From Bacteroidota bacterium (lineage in GTDB: Bacteria > Bacteroidota > Bacteroidia > Bacteroidales > F082): 64,000 nt of DNA. This document shows positions 24,727 to 33,933 of the stretch, one piece after another (position 1 is the stretch's first letter; each line of letters starts with the position of its first letter). The DNA is taken from assembly GCA_009773165.1 (NCBI GenBank), contig WOUZ01000005.1, positions 62,001-126,000 of the forward strand. The letters are read 5' to 3'. Position numbers and translations under genes: made by a program. The notes below the pieces were generated by a model. It was not told the origin of the DNA. It made no database searches and saw only the letters and a program-made list of their open reading frames with translations.

Positions 24727-26172
24727 TTAATAATATCTGTAACTCTTTACTTTAGCAATATGTCGCGCCAAACGCACAACCTGACTAGTGTATCCAAATT
24801 CGTTGTCGTACCAAAGATATGCGATGACGGTGTGCCCGTCTTCAGACACCTTTGTTGCAGGACTGTCAAAGATACATGGACATGAATCGCCGATTCCATC
24901 CGACGAAACAAACTCAGTTGAGTTGGAATACCTGATCTGCTCGATTAATGTTCCACGTAGTGAAGCATCAAGGAAAAGTGCATTTACCTGATCTACATCA
25001 ACTTTCTTCTCAACTTCTATCGTCAAAATTGCCAGTGACATGTTTGGAACAGGAACTCTTACTGCATTGGAAGTGATCTTTCCTTTTAGCGAAGGAATTG
25101 CTTTGGCAGCTGCTGAGCCAGCTCCTGTTTCTGTTATCACCATATTAAGAGGTGCTGAGCGGCCACGTCTTGTTTTTTTGTGATAATTGTCCAACAAGTT
25201 CTGATCGTTGGTATAGGCATGAATGGTTTCAATATGTCCTTTAACAATGCCATAATTCTTTTCAAGTATCTCTAAACCTGGAACAATTGCATTGGTAGTG
25301 CAGGAGGCAGCTGAAAAAACGTTTTCATCATCCACTGAAACCATATGCTGATTCACACCATAAACAATATTTGGGATATCACCCTTCCCCGGCGCAGTAA
25401 GTAGCACTTTTCCAGCACCTTTAGCCTTCAGATGCCGCGAAAGATTTTCTCTGTCGCGAAAAACACCTGTATTATCGATCACAAGGGCATCATGTATTCC
25501 ATAGACAGTATAATCTACATCCTCAGGGTTATTAGCGGCAATAAACTGAATTATCTGCCCGTTGGCAATCATAGCAGCATGTTCCAGGTCTTCATTTGCG
25601 ACTCCAGGAAAAGGTCCATGTACTGAATCTTTTCTAAAAAGGGAAACCCTTTTCTTAATGTCTTCGGGAGAGTTGCTTCTGGTAACAATTGCACGCAAGC
25701 GTAAATGTGTTCCGTTACCGGCAAAAAGTATGAGTTCGCGTGCCAGCAACCTCCCGATCCTCCCAAAACCATAGAGCACAACATCCTGCATTTTAATACT
25801 TCGGGGAGGTGCATCGATAAAAGCTTTGAGCTTGCTTTTGACAAAAGCATTCACTGATGAGAATGTGTCTTTCTCGTCGGTCCATTCCGAGTTCAACCTT
25901 CCGATGTCAATGCGCGAAGGAGCAACATTTTCGTCATAAATAGCTTTTGCAATAAGAAGTGAATCTTCAACCTTTACAGGTTTCTTTAAGATGGTTTCTG
26001 CCCTGATGTGTTTATTCAGGATTTTTCCGGATCCGCGGTTGACAAGTACGGACCGGAGCAAGATCAATTCAATAGCTTTTTCGTACCATAATTTACTGAC
26101 AATATTGATAAGTTCGGCCGATGCCTTCTCCATCTCAATCCATGATTTCATTGAATTGTTAAATTTTTCCAT
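24727..26172 (-). CDS. gap: Glyceraldehyde-3-phosphate dehydrogenase, long form
   Basis: 481 residues, about 140 more than the classical enzyme. The Rossmann start VVLYGFGRIGRLLAR is at ~131-145 and the catalytic cysteine is Cys291 in SAASCTTNAIVP, with the partner histidine in HIETIHAYTNDQ. The N-terminal ~128 residues are helical and lack a known motif. Long GAPDH forms with such extensions occur in Bacteroidota and some Proteobacteria. The enzyme interconverts glyceraldehyde 3-phosphate and 1,3-bisphosphoglycerate; NAD versus NADP preference is not clear. A later Met (MKSWIEMEK) could also be the start. Confidence 0.9.
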   Translation of the reverse strand: MEKFNNSMKSWIEMEKASAELINIVSKLWYEKAIELILLRSVLVNRGSGKILNKHIRAETILKKPVKVEDSLLIAKAIYDENVAPSRIDIGRLNSEWTDEKDTFSSVNAFVKSKLKAFIDAPPRSIKMQDVVLYGFGRIGRLLARELILFAGNGTHLRLRAIVTRSNSPEDIKKRVSLFRKDSVHGPFPGVANEDLEHAAMIANGQIIQFIAANNPEDVDYTVYGIHDALVIDNTGVFRDRENLSRHLKAKGAGKVLLTAPGKGDIPNIVYGVNQHMVSVDDENVFSAASCTTNAIVPGLEILEKNYGIVKGHIETIHAYTNDQNLLDNYHKKTRRGRSAPLNMVITETGAGSAAAKAIPSLKGKITSNAVRVPVPNMSLAILTIEVEKKVDVDQVNALFLDASLRGTLIEQIRYSNSTEFVSSDGIGDSCPCIFDSPATKVSEDGHTVIAYLWYDNEFGYTSQVVRLARHIAKVKSYRYY

Positions 26173-26233
26173 ACATAGGTTGTTTTGATAAGGTATGATC
26201 TACAATTATGTGATAGCTGCTTTCAGCTTGCCA

Positions 26234-26241
26234 CAAATATA
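26234..26241 (-). promoter_or_regulatory. GAPDH gene -7 box TATATTTG
   Basis: Consensus TAnnTTTG on the minus strand, about 60 bases upstream of the GAPDH start. No clear -33 element. Confidence 0.4.
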
Positions 26242-26271
26242 AAACTTTTCCGCAATCGTTTTCGGAACTAT

Positions 26272-26308
26272 AAAAAAATAAAGGAAGAATCGTTAAATCC
26301 TTCCTTTA
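26272..26308 (-). terminator. Terminator after rpoD
   Basis: A nine-base perfect stem (26279-26287 with 26300-26308) followed on the minus strand by seven T (complement of 26272-26278). Confidence 0.8.
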
Positions 26309-26327
26309 CTTGTATTTAGAGTCATTA

Positions 26328-27194
26328 CTACTGTCCCAGATAGGCTCTTAGTAAGCGATTTCGTGCTGTATGTTTTAAACGGCGAATGGCTTTTTCTTTG
26401 ATTTGCCTTACACGTTCACGCGTCAAATCAAACTTGGCGCCGATTTCTTCAAGTGTATAACCATGACTCATTCCAATACCATAATACATATTGATGACGT
26501 CTCTTTCCTTTTCGCTGAGCGATGCCAGCGAACGCTGTATTTCACTGCCAAGCGATTCACGCATCAGAGGATCGTCGGTCTCTTCCACATCCTCAGGAAT
26601 ATACTGATCCAGAAACATTACATCGTCATCAATCTTCAGCGGCGCATCCATACTGATGTAACGTGTATTGATCTTCATAGCTGACTCTATCTTCGATTCA
26701 GAAATATCGAGTTGCTCTGCGATTTCATCTGTAGAAGGAGTGCGTTCAAAGATCTGTTCAAGTCGTGAAGAAGCTTTCTTAATTTTATTCAGTGATCCTA
26801 CCTGATTGAGCGGAAGCCTGATAATGCGCGATTGCTCTGCCAATGCCTGCAGAATCGATTGACGAATCCACCATACGGCATAAGAGATAAACTTGAACCC
26901 ACGCGTTTCATCAAATCTACGAGCTGCTTTAATAAGTCCAAGGTTGCCTTCATTTATCAAATCCGGCAAACTAAGTCCTTGATTTTGATACTGTTTAGCA
27001 ACTGATACTACAAAACGAAGATTGGCATTCACCAGACGTTCCAGCGCTTGTTGATCTCCGGCCCGTATCTTCTGGGCAAGATCAACCTCTTCATCTGCAG
27101 TAATCATCGACTCTTTGCCAATGTCCTGCAGGTACTTATCCAGCGAAGCAGTTTCCCTGTTCGTAATGGATTTGGTTATCTTCAGTTGCCTCAT
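26328..27194 (-). CDS. rpoD: Primary RNA polymerase sigma factor (sigma-70 family)
   Basis: 288 residues, the short form normal for Bacteroidota that lacks the long N-terminal region 1.1. Visible are region 1.2 ([26 protein letters not shown]), region 2 ([26 protein letters not shown] and the -10-binding [15 protein letters not shown]), region 3 and region 4 ([28 protein letters not shown]). It directs RNA polymerase to the TTTG/TAnnTTTG promoters found in this window. A nine-base inverted repeat lies upstream of the gene. Confidence 0.95.
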   Translation of the reverse strand: MRQLKITKSITNRETASLDKYLQDIGKESMITADEEVDLAQKIRAGDQQALERLVNANLRFVVSVAKQYQNQGLSLPDLINEGNLGLIKAARRFDETRGFKFISYAVWWIRQSILQALAEQSRIIRLPLNQVGSLNKIKKASSRLEQIFERTPSTDEIAEQLDISESKIESAMKINTRYISMDAPLKIDDDVMFLDQYIPEDVEETDDPLMRESLGSEIQRSLASLSEKERDVINMYYGIGMSHGYTLEEIGAKFDLTRERVRQIKEKAIRRLKHTARNRLLRAYLGQ

Positions 27195-27304
27195 TTTTAA
27201 TTATTTATGTGATATATATCCTTTATATTTGACATTTAAAACTTTGCTATGATTCCCGTTCCCTGCAATTCATTTACAATGTGCTGATTCATAGACTTCA
27301 ATAT

Positions 27305-27342
27305 AATTTCATGGTCTTAAATGTCAAAAAACACATGAAATT
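27305..27342. repeat. Inverted repeat between htrA and rpoD
   Basis: AATTTCATG (27305-27313) is repeated inverted as CATGAAATT (27334-27342) with a 20-base loop. It lacks a T-run on the side needed to terminate htrA, so it may be an operator or simply a chance palindrome in AT-rich DNA. Confidence 0.3.
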
Positions 27343-27377
27343 CAAATAAAACGCAAGTTATTTAAAATTATTCTAAA

Positions 27378-28856
27378 TTACTGTATAAATTCAAAACTTA
27401 TTTTCATTCCGTTTGGATACATGCCCTGAACTCTCACTGTTCGGTTTCCATTTCCGTTCAAAGCCTTCTCAAGTTCACTTTTCGAATCCACTTTCATCCC
27501 ATTAATTTGAAGAATGATAAAATCTTTACCTATCCCTCCCCTGCGCAAAACACCATCCTTCACTTCGACAATTTTCAACCCGTTTGGTATATTAAAGGTG
27601 CTTCTGTCAGATTCCTTAAGGCGCTCCAAGGTAACTCCCAGACTCTCATTATAGAACTGTTCCTCCCGCTTTTTAACATCGGTTGTTCCATCCTGGTTAC
27701 GCAAAGTAACTGATTTCGTGAGCTTTTTACCATCTCTAAGAATTAAAGTGTTTACTTTTTCGCCTGGACGATATTGTCCGACAACTTCAAGAAGTTGCGC
27801 CAGAGTATTGACAGAACGGTCGTTAACTTCCAAAATAACATCGCCCGATTTTATTCCGGCAGATTCAGCACCACCATTCTCAACAACACGTGCTACATAA
27901 ACACCCTTTATTTCCTCTTCACCAGCTTCTTTAGCTAAAGCTTCATCCATCTCTCTTATTTCTACACCAAGATAGGCACGTTGCGGTTCACCAAAACGAA
28001 TGATATCATCAACAACCTTTTTTACGATATTTGCCGGAATTGCAAAAGAGTATCCTTCATAAACACCTGTTTGTGATGCAATTGCAGCGTTGATACCAAC
28101 AAGTTCACCTGAAGTATTCACCAACGCACCACCGCTATTACCCCTGTTAATCACAGCATCGGTTTGTATAAAGGAATCCACCGAAGACCTGTTCCCCAAA
28201 ATATTAATGTTTCGGGCTTTTGCGCTAACAATTCCAGCCGTAACTGTTGAAGTAAGGTTAAAAGGATTTCCTACTGCCAATACCCATTCACCAATTTTCA
28301 CATTGTCGGAATTTCCGAAAACAAGAAAAGGCAGCTGTTTACTTTCAACTCTAATCAAAGCAATGTCAGTAGTGGGGTCAGTGCCAACGATTGTTGCTTT
28401 CATTTTACGCTTATCATTAAAGGTAACCTCAATATTATCAGCACCTTCAACAACGTGATTATTTGTAACAATATAGCCATCGTCTGAGAGCACCACGCCC
28501 GAACCAAACCCAACTAAACTTCGTGAGTTGTTGTGATAGGGACTTCCATACAGATACTCGCGCAACGATCCAAAGAAATCGTCATAAGAAGTTGTACGTT
28601 GCTTCATCTCGGTACGAATATGAACAACAGCATTTACGGTACTTTCAGCGGCATCCACAAAACTTATATCCTGTGGGATAGATGCAAACTGGGTTTTGTA
28701 AACATTTAAATTCTCCGGCTGAACTGAGAGTCGTTCGGTTTCCTGTTTTGTCAAACTGCCCTGTCCTCCTTCAGAAGAAAACACGATGAGATAAATCGCT
28801 AAAACAATGAAACCACCAATCAATCCAAAAGCAAAATTTTTCAATTCATTTTTCAT
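27378..28856 (-). CDS. htrA: HtrA/DegQ-type periplasmic serine protease
   Basis: 492 residues. A single N-terminal membrane segment (residues 8-26) serves as anchor or signal. The trypsin-like domain has the triad His134 (TNNHVVEG), Asp164 (TTDIALIRV) and Ser241 (RGNSGGALVN). Two PDZ domains follow (~290-385 with YLGVEIREMD and GVYVARVVENGGAESAGIKSGD, and ~405-490). It degrades or refolds damaged envelope proteins. Linker residues 85-112 (YDDFFG...SPYHNNSR) correspond to the LA loop. It is the gene upstream of rpoD on the same strand, 183 bases away. Confidence 0.95.
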   Translation of the reverse strand: MKNELKNFAFGLIGGFIVLAIYLIVFSSEGGQGSLTKQETERLSVQPENLNVYKTQFASIPQDISFVDAAESTVNAVVHIRTEMKQRTTSYDDFFGSLREYLYGSPYHNNSRSLVGFGSGVVLSDDGYIVTNNHVVEGADNIEVTFNDKRKMKATIVGTDPTTDIALIRVESKQLPFLVFGNSDNVKIGEWVLAVGNPFNLTSTVTAGIVSAKARNINILGNRSSVDSFIQTDAVINRGNSGGALVNTSGELVGINAAIASQTGVYEGYSFAIPANIVKKVVDDIIRFGEPQRAYLGVEIREMDEALAKEAGEEEIKGVYVARVVENGGAESAGIKSGDVILEVNDRSVNTLAQLLEVVGQYRPGEKVNTLILRDGKKLTKSVTLRNQDGTTDVKKREEQFYNESLGVTLERLKESDRSTFNIPNGLKIVEVKDGVLRRGGIGKDFIILQINGMKVDSKSELEKALNGNGNRTVRVQGMYPNGMKISFEFIQ

Positions 28857-28972
28857 AGCTTTTTCATTTACTTTTACATTAAACGCTTAACTCTGTTTAT
28901 AAGTTTTATTTCCCATGTTAATTGATGTTAATCGACATTTTTTCTGTAATAACATCACGCTTAAAATTGTGT

Positions 28973-28980
28973 TAGTTTTG
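28973..28980 (+). promoter_or_regulatory. dapF -7 box TAGTTTTG
   Basis: Consensus TAnnTTTG about 70 bases upstream of the dapF ATG. Confidence 0.45.
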
Positions 28981-29052
28981 CAACAAAAAGTGAACCATAC
29001 TCGTAAACAATAGTACTGGTTAACGTTTATTAACAGCTTCATTTTCAAATTA

Positions 29053-29850
29053 ATGAAACAGAAGGTCTTAGATTTTTACAAATTTCATGGTGCAGGCAAT
29101 GATTTCATCATGATCAACTCATTTGATACGGAAGTTGTTTTGCAAACTGAGGAAATTGCTTTTTTATGCAATCGTCACCTCGGTATAGGAGCAGATGGAT
29201 TGATCTTTATTGTAAAGGATAAGGAAGTTGATTTTCGTATGATCTATTACAACTCAGACGGTTATGAAGGAAGCATGTGCGGCAATGGAGGTCGTTCAAC
29301 AGCTGCTTTTGCATTCCTTTTGGGTTTTATTGAAAAAAATTGTTCTTTCCGTGCTTTTGATGGCTTACACGAAGCGACAATAATTCATCATCATGAAAGA
29401 GATTTTGATGTTGAAATAAGTATGAAAGATGTGGTTGAATATGACCTTACTGAAAAAAGATTGATTGTAAATACCGGTTCGCCACATTATATCGAGCGAT
29501 CTGACAATCTGTCATCGGTTGATGTTGTAGCTAAAGGTCGTGAAATTCGAAATTTACCAGATTTTGAGCCGAATGGAATTAATGTAAATTTCTTTCAATC
29601 AGAAGGAAATAAAATTCACCTACGAACCTATGAGCGTGGTGTTGAGGATGAAACACTTTCGTGTGGAACAGGAGTCACTGCCGCTGCAATAGCAGCTTCT
29701 TTGTGGTATGGCAAAAATGAGTCGGTAATCTACACCAAAGGTGGGACATTATCTGTGAAGCTCACTAAGACAGATTCAGGATTTACGGGTATAAAGTTGA
29801 GAGGTCCTGTAACATATGTTTTTAATGGGCAAATAACGATAGGCATGTAA
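29053..29850 (+). CDS. dapF: Diaminopimelate epimerase
   Basis: 265 residues. DapF interconverts LL- and meso-diaminopimelate for lysine and peptidoglycan synthesis. Both catalytic cysteines are seen, in SMCGNGGRS and LSCGTGVTA, and the N-terminal FHGAGNDF motif is intact. Length is normal. It implies a meso-DAP cell wall, as in most Bacteroidota. Confidence 0.95.
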   Translation: MKQKVLDFYKFHGAGNDFIMINSFDTEVVLQTEEIAFLCNRHLGIGADGLIFIVKDKEVDFRMIYYNSDGYEGSMCGNGGRSTAAFAFLLGFIEKNCSFRAFDGLHEATIIHHHERDFDVEISMKDVVEYDLTEKRLIVNTGSPHYIERSDNLSSVDVVAKGREIRNLPDFEPNGINVNFFQSEGNKIHLRTYERGVEDETLSCGTGVTAAAIAASLWYGKNESVIYTKGGTLSVKLTKTDSGFTGIKLRGPVTYVFNGQITIGM

Positions 29851-29954
29851 AGAGCCCCTTTATCTTTTCAAAAAATCGAGATTTATCAAGCATTTCATAA
29901 CTTTTGATCTTTCGATCCGGGATTTTGTAGTAAATTAGCGGCGAACTTTCAAAA

Positions 29955-30500
29955 ATGCTATTAAAAGAAGGAAATATACGTCTTAGGGCAATCGAACCCT
30001 CAGATGCCACTGTTGTGTATCAGTGGGAGAATGATCCTGCAATTTGGTCAGTGAGTGAAAGACTTGCACCCTTGTCAAGCTTTGAGATAGAACAATTTAT
30101 ACTTAATAGCCAGGATATATTTGGAGCCCGGCAATTGAGACTGATGATCGACCTATATAACGGTGATCAGCCTGTTACGATTGGCACATCAGATATTTAT
30201 GATTTTGATCCTTTCCATCTACGTGCAGGAATCGGTATTTTTATCGAAGAAAAACAACGTAATAAAGGCTTTGCCCGAACTGCAATTACACTGACTGAGG
30301 AGTACTGTTTCGAGATTTTGGGTTTACATCAAATTTATTGCCTTATATCTGCAGAAAACAATGCAAGCATCAGACTTTTTGAATCACTAAATTATCGAAA
30401 AACAGGTTGTAAAACAGAATGGATTAAAAAAGGGGATCTATTTATAGATCAGCTTCAATATCAATTAAACAAAACGGATTTTAATCAACGAAAAAGATGA
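29955..30500 (+). CDS. GNAT N-acetyltransferase, RimJ/SpeG-like
   Basis: 181 residues. IRLRAIEPSDATVVYQWENDP is the usual opening of RimJ/RimL/SpeG-type GNAT enzymes, and EKQRNKGFARTAI is the acetyl-CoA binding loop, followed by NNASIRLFESLNYRKTG. Acceptor unknown (ribosomal protein N-terminus or polyamine are family possibilities). The last four bases overlap the mltG start, so translation is coupled. Confidence 0.85.
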   Translation: MLLKEGNIRLRAIEPSDATVVYQWENDPAIWSVSERLAPLSSFEIEQFILNSQDIFGARQLRLMIDLYNGDQPVTIGTSDIYDFDPFHLRAGIGIFIEEKQRNKGFARTAITLTEEYCFEILGLHQIYCLISAENNASIRLFESLNYRKTGCKTEWIKKGDLFIDQLQYQLNKTDFNQRKR

Positions 30501-31585
30501 GCACCTATCACAGTTCATATGGAAGTCCGCAAAAGCGACGGAGAACAAAGTTTCAAAGGAGATTAATAATTATCTTTCTTCTGACTTTAATTTCGGTTGC
30601 TGCTTTTTTGGCTATGAGTGTGAACCGAATGTTTTTCAAATCCAATGTTTGGGTTGCTGATGGAGGAGTTGCCGAAGTTTTAATTCCAACAGGTTCAAAC
30701 TTTGAAGATGCAAAAGAAATCCTTTTTGAAAAAGGTCTTATCGTTCGCAGAGGTGATTTTGAAAAGGTGAGCGATTGGATGAAATATACTGATTTTGTAA
30801 AACCAGGTCGCTATCTAATTGAAAACGAATTAAATAACTACACTCTGATCAGGCTGTTACGTTCAGGAGCACAAAAACCAGTTAATGTCACCTTTAATAA
30901 TATTAGAGACATTTATCAGTTGGCTGGGCGTGTTTCAGCTCAGATCGAAGCTGATTCGTCAGATATTGTAAAACTTTTAACAGATAAAGAATACCTCTCT
31001 TTTTTAGGTTATAACACTCAAACGATACCTGCGATGTTTATTCCTAACACCTATGAGTTTTATTGGACAACCAATGCAGAAGGGTTTGTATCGAGGATGT
31101 TTCAGGAAAAAGATAAGTTTTGGAATGATGAAAGGGAATTAAAGGCAAAAGCGTTGAACCTCACAACAAATGATGTAGCTACTCTCGCCTCAATCATTGA
31201 TAAAGAAACAAATAAAAACAGCGAAAAAGCTACCATCGCAGGTGTTTATTTGAACCGGCTAAAAATGGGTTGGCGCTTACAGGCCGACCCAACACTTGTG
31301 TTTGCCGCTGGTGATTTTGAAATCCGCAGGGTGCTCGACATACACAAAACGATCGAATCGCCCTACAATACCTATTTGTATTCAGGGCTTCCACCCGGCC
31401 CAATATGTATTCCATCTATTTCGGCGATCGATGCTGTTTTAAATTACGAAAAACACGCCTATTATTTTTTCTGCGCCAAAGATGACCTTTCGGGTTACCA
31501 TGCTTTCGCTTCATCTTATGCTCAGCATGAGGTAAATGCATGGAAATATCGCAGAGCCCTGGATAGGTTGAATATTAAAAACTAA
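30497..31585 (+). CDS. mltG: Endolytic murein transglycosylase MltG
   Basis: 362 residues. A basic cytoplasmic tail and one membrane helix (~23-42) are followed by a LysM-like region and the MltG/YceG catalytic domain with IPNTYEFYWTT, LASIIDKETN (catalytic Glu), VYLNRLKMGWRLQADPTLV and SPYNTYLYSGLPPGPI. MltG cleaves nascent glycan strands and sets their length. It overlaps the acetyltransferase by four bases and is followed by the phosphohexomutase after four bases. Confidence 0.93.
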   Translation: MSTYHSSYGSPQKRRRTKFQRRLIIIFLLTLISVAAFLAMSVNRMFFKSNVWVADGGVAEVLIPTGSNFEDAKEILFEKGLIVRRGDFEKVSDWMKYTDFVKPGRYLIENELNNYTLIRLLRSGAQKPVNVTFNNIRDIYQLAGRVSAQIEADSSDIVKLLTDKEYLSFLGYNTQTIPAMFIPNTYEFYWTTNAEGFVSRMFQEKDKFWNDERELKAKALNLTTNDVATLASIIDKETNKNSEKATIAGVYLNRLKMGWRLQADPTLVFAAGDFEIRRVLDIHKTIESPYNTYLYSGLPPGPICIPSISAIDAVLNYEKHAYYFFCAKDDLSGYHAFASSYAQHEVNAWKYRRALDRLNIKN

Positions 31586-31589
31586 TGAA

Positions 31590-32933
31590 ATGAAAGCATT
31601 CAAAGCTTACGATATACGCGGAGTCTGGAACAAGGACCTGCTTGAAGAAGATGTTTACCGCATTGGTTTTTTTCTTCCCAATCTTCTTAAGACCCAAAAA
31701 ATTCTTGTTGGTCGTGATATCCGTCATTCTTCAAATACCATTTTTAATGCACTTTGCCGTGGTATAAATGATGCAGGTGCAGATGTTGATGACGCCGGAC
31801 TTACAACTACTCCACTGATTTATTGGGCAACAGGTAAATATGAATATGGCGGATCTGTTATGATAACTGCTTCGCATAATCCAAAGGATCACAATGGATT
31901 AAAAATTTCTGGTGCAGGTGTCGTTCCGGTTGGTTATGACACAGGCCTTAGTAAACTGGAGTACCATGTCGAAAACACTGATATAAAGCCTGTTAAGGAT
32001 AAAGGCAAGATTAACATTGTGAATATTAGTGATGATTACATTCTTTTCCTTAAGAAATATGTTGTTGAATATGACAATATAAGATTTGGTGTTGACTGCA
32101 GTAACGGAATGGCATCACTTTTTATCAAACAGCTCATTGGCAATCACGCCTATTATATCAATGATATTGCTGATGGAAACTTCCCCGGACATGAACCAAA
32201 CCCGTTGGAAAGTGAAAATCAGGAACAGATTAAACAATTGGTAATCAACAGACAATGTGATTTTGGGGTTATTTTCGATGGCGATGCCGACCGTGTGATG
32301 TTTATAGATGAAAATGGTCGTTTCGTTTCTCCCGATTTAATCATTGCATTGATGGGGCACTATTTCTTCGAATACAGAGGTCAGGAAGGCCTGGTACTGC
32401 AAGATATCAGAAGCTCGAGAGCTGTTTCAAATTATCTCGCTCAATTTGGCACTACTGTTGAAACATGGCGTGTTGGAAGAGCTTATGGCGCTGCTAAACT
32501 TCGCGAAATAAATGGCATTTTTGGAGGCGAACTAGCCGGTCATTATTACTTCCGTGATTTTTATTTCTCCGATTCAGGGCTGTTAGCTGCTCTTATCGTG
32601 CTCGATTTACTCAATACCTTCAAGGCATCAGGCTTCACATTATCGCAGTTAATTCATACCATTTCGCCTTTCTTTAATAGTGGTGAAATAAATTTCAAAG
32701 TGGAGCATAAAAAAGAAGCAATGGATGCTGTTGTTGCTCATTTTACATCAAAGAAAGAGCCTGAAAGATTTCTTGATTTTGATGGTTATCGCCTTGATTA
32801 TGAAGATTTCTGGTTCAACATACGTCCATCTAACACCGAACCCTATCTGCGATTTATTGCTGAAGCAAAAGATCAGCAGCATCTCGACGACATCACGCAG
32901 CAAGTGAAACAGATTATTTCAACGTTCGATTAA
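31590..32933 (+). CDS. manB: Phosphomannomutase/phosphoglucomutase
   Basis: 447 residues of the alpha-D-phosphohexomutase family. The phosphoserine loop is TASHNPKDHNG, the metal site is FDGDADRVMFID, the sugar-binding loop is GGELAGHYYFRD and the phosphate-binding loop is RPSNTEPYLR. The GEMSGH-type sugar loop has AGHY in place of the more usual SGH(H/I). It supplies mannose-1-P or glucose-1-P for surface polysaccharides. Confidence 0.92.
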   Translation: MKAFKAYDIRGVWNKDLLEEDVYRIGFFLPNLLKTQKILVGRDIRHSSNTIFNALCRGINDAGADVDDAGLTTTPLIYWATGKYEYGGSVMITASHNPKDHNGLKISGAGVVPVGYDTGLSKLEYHVENTDIKPVKDKGKINIVNISDDYILFLKKYVVEYDNIRFGVDCSNGMASLFIKQLIGNHAYYINDIADGNFPGHEPNPLESENQEQIKQLVINRQCDFGVIFDGDADRVMFIDENGRFVSPDLIIALMGHYFFEYRGQEGLVLQDIRSSRAVSNYLAQFGTTVETWRVGRAYGAAKLREINGIFGGELAGHYYFRDFYFSDSGLLAALIVLDLLNTFKASGFTLSQLIHTISPFFNSGEINFKVEHKKEAMDAVVAHFTSKKEPERFLDFDGYRLDYEDFWFNIRPSNTEPYLRFIAEAKDQQHLDDITQQVKQIISTFD

Positions 32934-32941
32934 TTTATCCT

Positions 32942-33376
32942 ATGACTCTCAAAATAAACTCACTAAATATAACAGATTACAGGTTTCTACTGTTGCTTTT
33001 TGTTATAACAATAAGCAGCTGCGGGCCAAACATTAAGAAATCGGAGCGCCATCTAACAGCTGGAATTGATAAAATTTTTCAAGCCCGACATCAGGAGGCA
33101 CTTGAGGAATTAAATCTGGCTATCCGATATAACCCTGAGTCATCGGAAGCATTTTATTATAGGGGTGCTTGCAAAAGAAATCTTCAGGATATTGAGGGAG
33201 CAATTGAAGATTATAAAAAATCGATCGAACTTAATCCGGCTTATGCAGATGCTTATTTTAATCTGGGTTCGATTTACGATTACCTTCAGGATCGCTCAAT
33301 GGCTTGTTATTATTACATTAAAGCTGAGGCACTTGGCAGGCCAAACACGAATGAATATACCCGCTGGTGTAAATAA
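32942..33376 (+). CDS. TPR-repeat lipoprotein
   Basis: 144 residues. The signal ends in ITISSC (lipobox Cys ~27). Residues ~45-140 hold two to three tetratricopeptide repeats (ALEELNLAIRYNPESSEAFYYRG and AIEDYKKSIELNPAYADAYFNLG). TPRs mediate protein-protein contacts; the partner is unknown. It begins 8 bases after manB and likely ends that operon. Confidence 0.85.
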   Translation: MTLKINSLNITDYRFLLLLFVITISSCGPNIKKSERHLTAGIDKIFQARHQEALEELNLAIRYNPESSEAFYYRGACKRNLQDIEGAIEDYKKSIELNPAYADAYFNLGSIYDYLQDRSMACYYYIKAEALGRPNTNEYTRWCK

Positions 33377-33380
33377 TAGT

Positions 33381-33818
33381 CTACTGAGAATGCTCTTCTG
33401 GCACATTCCCAACTGTTATAGGGAAATCGACAAAACTTTTTAATACTGACACTTTGTCTGGATTTTCTAGGCATTCCATAATTTTGGTTTTGAATTTCCA
33501 GCACGTCATTTGTCGTTTTTCCATTTGTCGGGATAAAGCATAAGAAGAAATCTCAGGATGTGAACATACCAATTTTGCAAGGTCAATTGCTTCACTTAAA
33601 GGCATTTTGCAACGGTGAAAAATAGTATGCGCTGTTGCTGATTCTTCGGTTTTACAACGTGTGCAGCGTCGTGAATAAGGTTTTTTACCTTTGCAGTAAT
33701 TGGTGTGGCCGCATTTTTTACATACAAATCCATCGACCCATTTCTGGTCAGCCAGCATTTTTAAGTAAACATCTTCTTTCTCCAGCTCATTTAGCTGCAT
33801 TTCTTCAATCTTCTCCAT
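33381..33818 (-). CDS. Stand-alone IS1595-type zinc-ribbon protein
   Basis: 145 residues. FVCKKCGHTNYCKGKKPYS and RRCTRCKTEESATAHTIFHRCKMPLSEAI make a C-x2-C...C-x2-C zinc ribbon followed by the TxF(H)xxxxPL segment seen at the N-terminus of IS1595-family transposases. The helical tail resembles the family's HTH region (ALSRQMEKRQMTCWKFKTKIMECL), but the DDE/DxN nuclease domain is entirely absent and no inverted repeats flank the gene. It may be a domesticated DNA-binding regulator rather than a decaying element. It has its own promoter divergent from the thioredoxin lipoprotein gene. Confidence 0.75.
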   Translation of the reverse strand: MEKIEEMQLNELEKEDVYLKMLADQKWVDGFVCKKCGHTNYCKGKKPYSRRCTRCKTEESATAHTIFHRCKMPLSEAIDLAKLVCSHPEISSYALSRQMEKRQMTCWKFKTKIMECLENPDKVSVLKSFVDFPITVGNVPEEHSQ

Positions 33819-33859
33819 AAATTTTAAGAATTTTTAATGCTGTGGCATAAAATTTGAAG

Positions 33860-33867
33860 CAAAAATA
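33860..33867 (-). promoter_or_regulatory. -7 box TATTTTTG of the zinc-ribbon gene
   Basis: Minus-strand consensus box about 42 bases upstream of the ATG at 33818. Confidence 0.5.
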
Positions 33868-33901
33868 ATAAAAGTGATAATAAAGCGATTTAAAAAATTT
33901 A

Positions 33902-33909
33902 TATTTTTG
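33902..33909 (+). promoter_or_regulatory. -7 box TATTTTTG of the thioredoxin lipoprotein gene
   Basis: Plus-strand consensus box about 25 bases upstream of the ATG at 33934; divergent to the box at 33860-33867. Confidence 0.5.
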
Positions 33910-33933
33910 CAAAAATTTTAATAACATAACACA

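Noticed and set aside
33381-33818. Considered as a complete insertion sequence
   Set aside because: No DDE/DxN nuclease domain, no terminal inverted repeats and no target duplication are visible.
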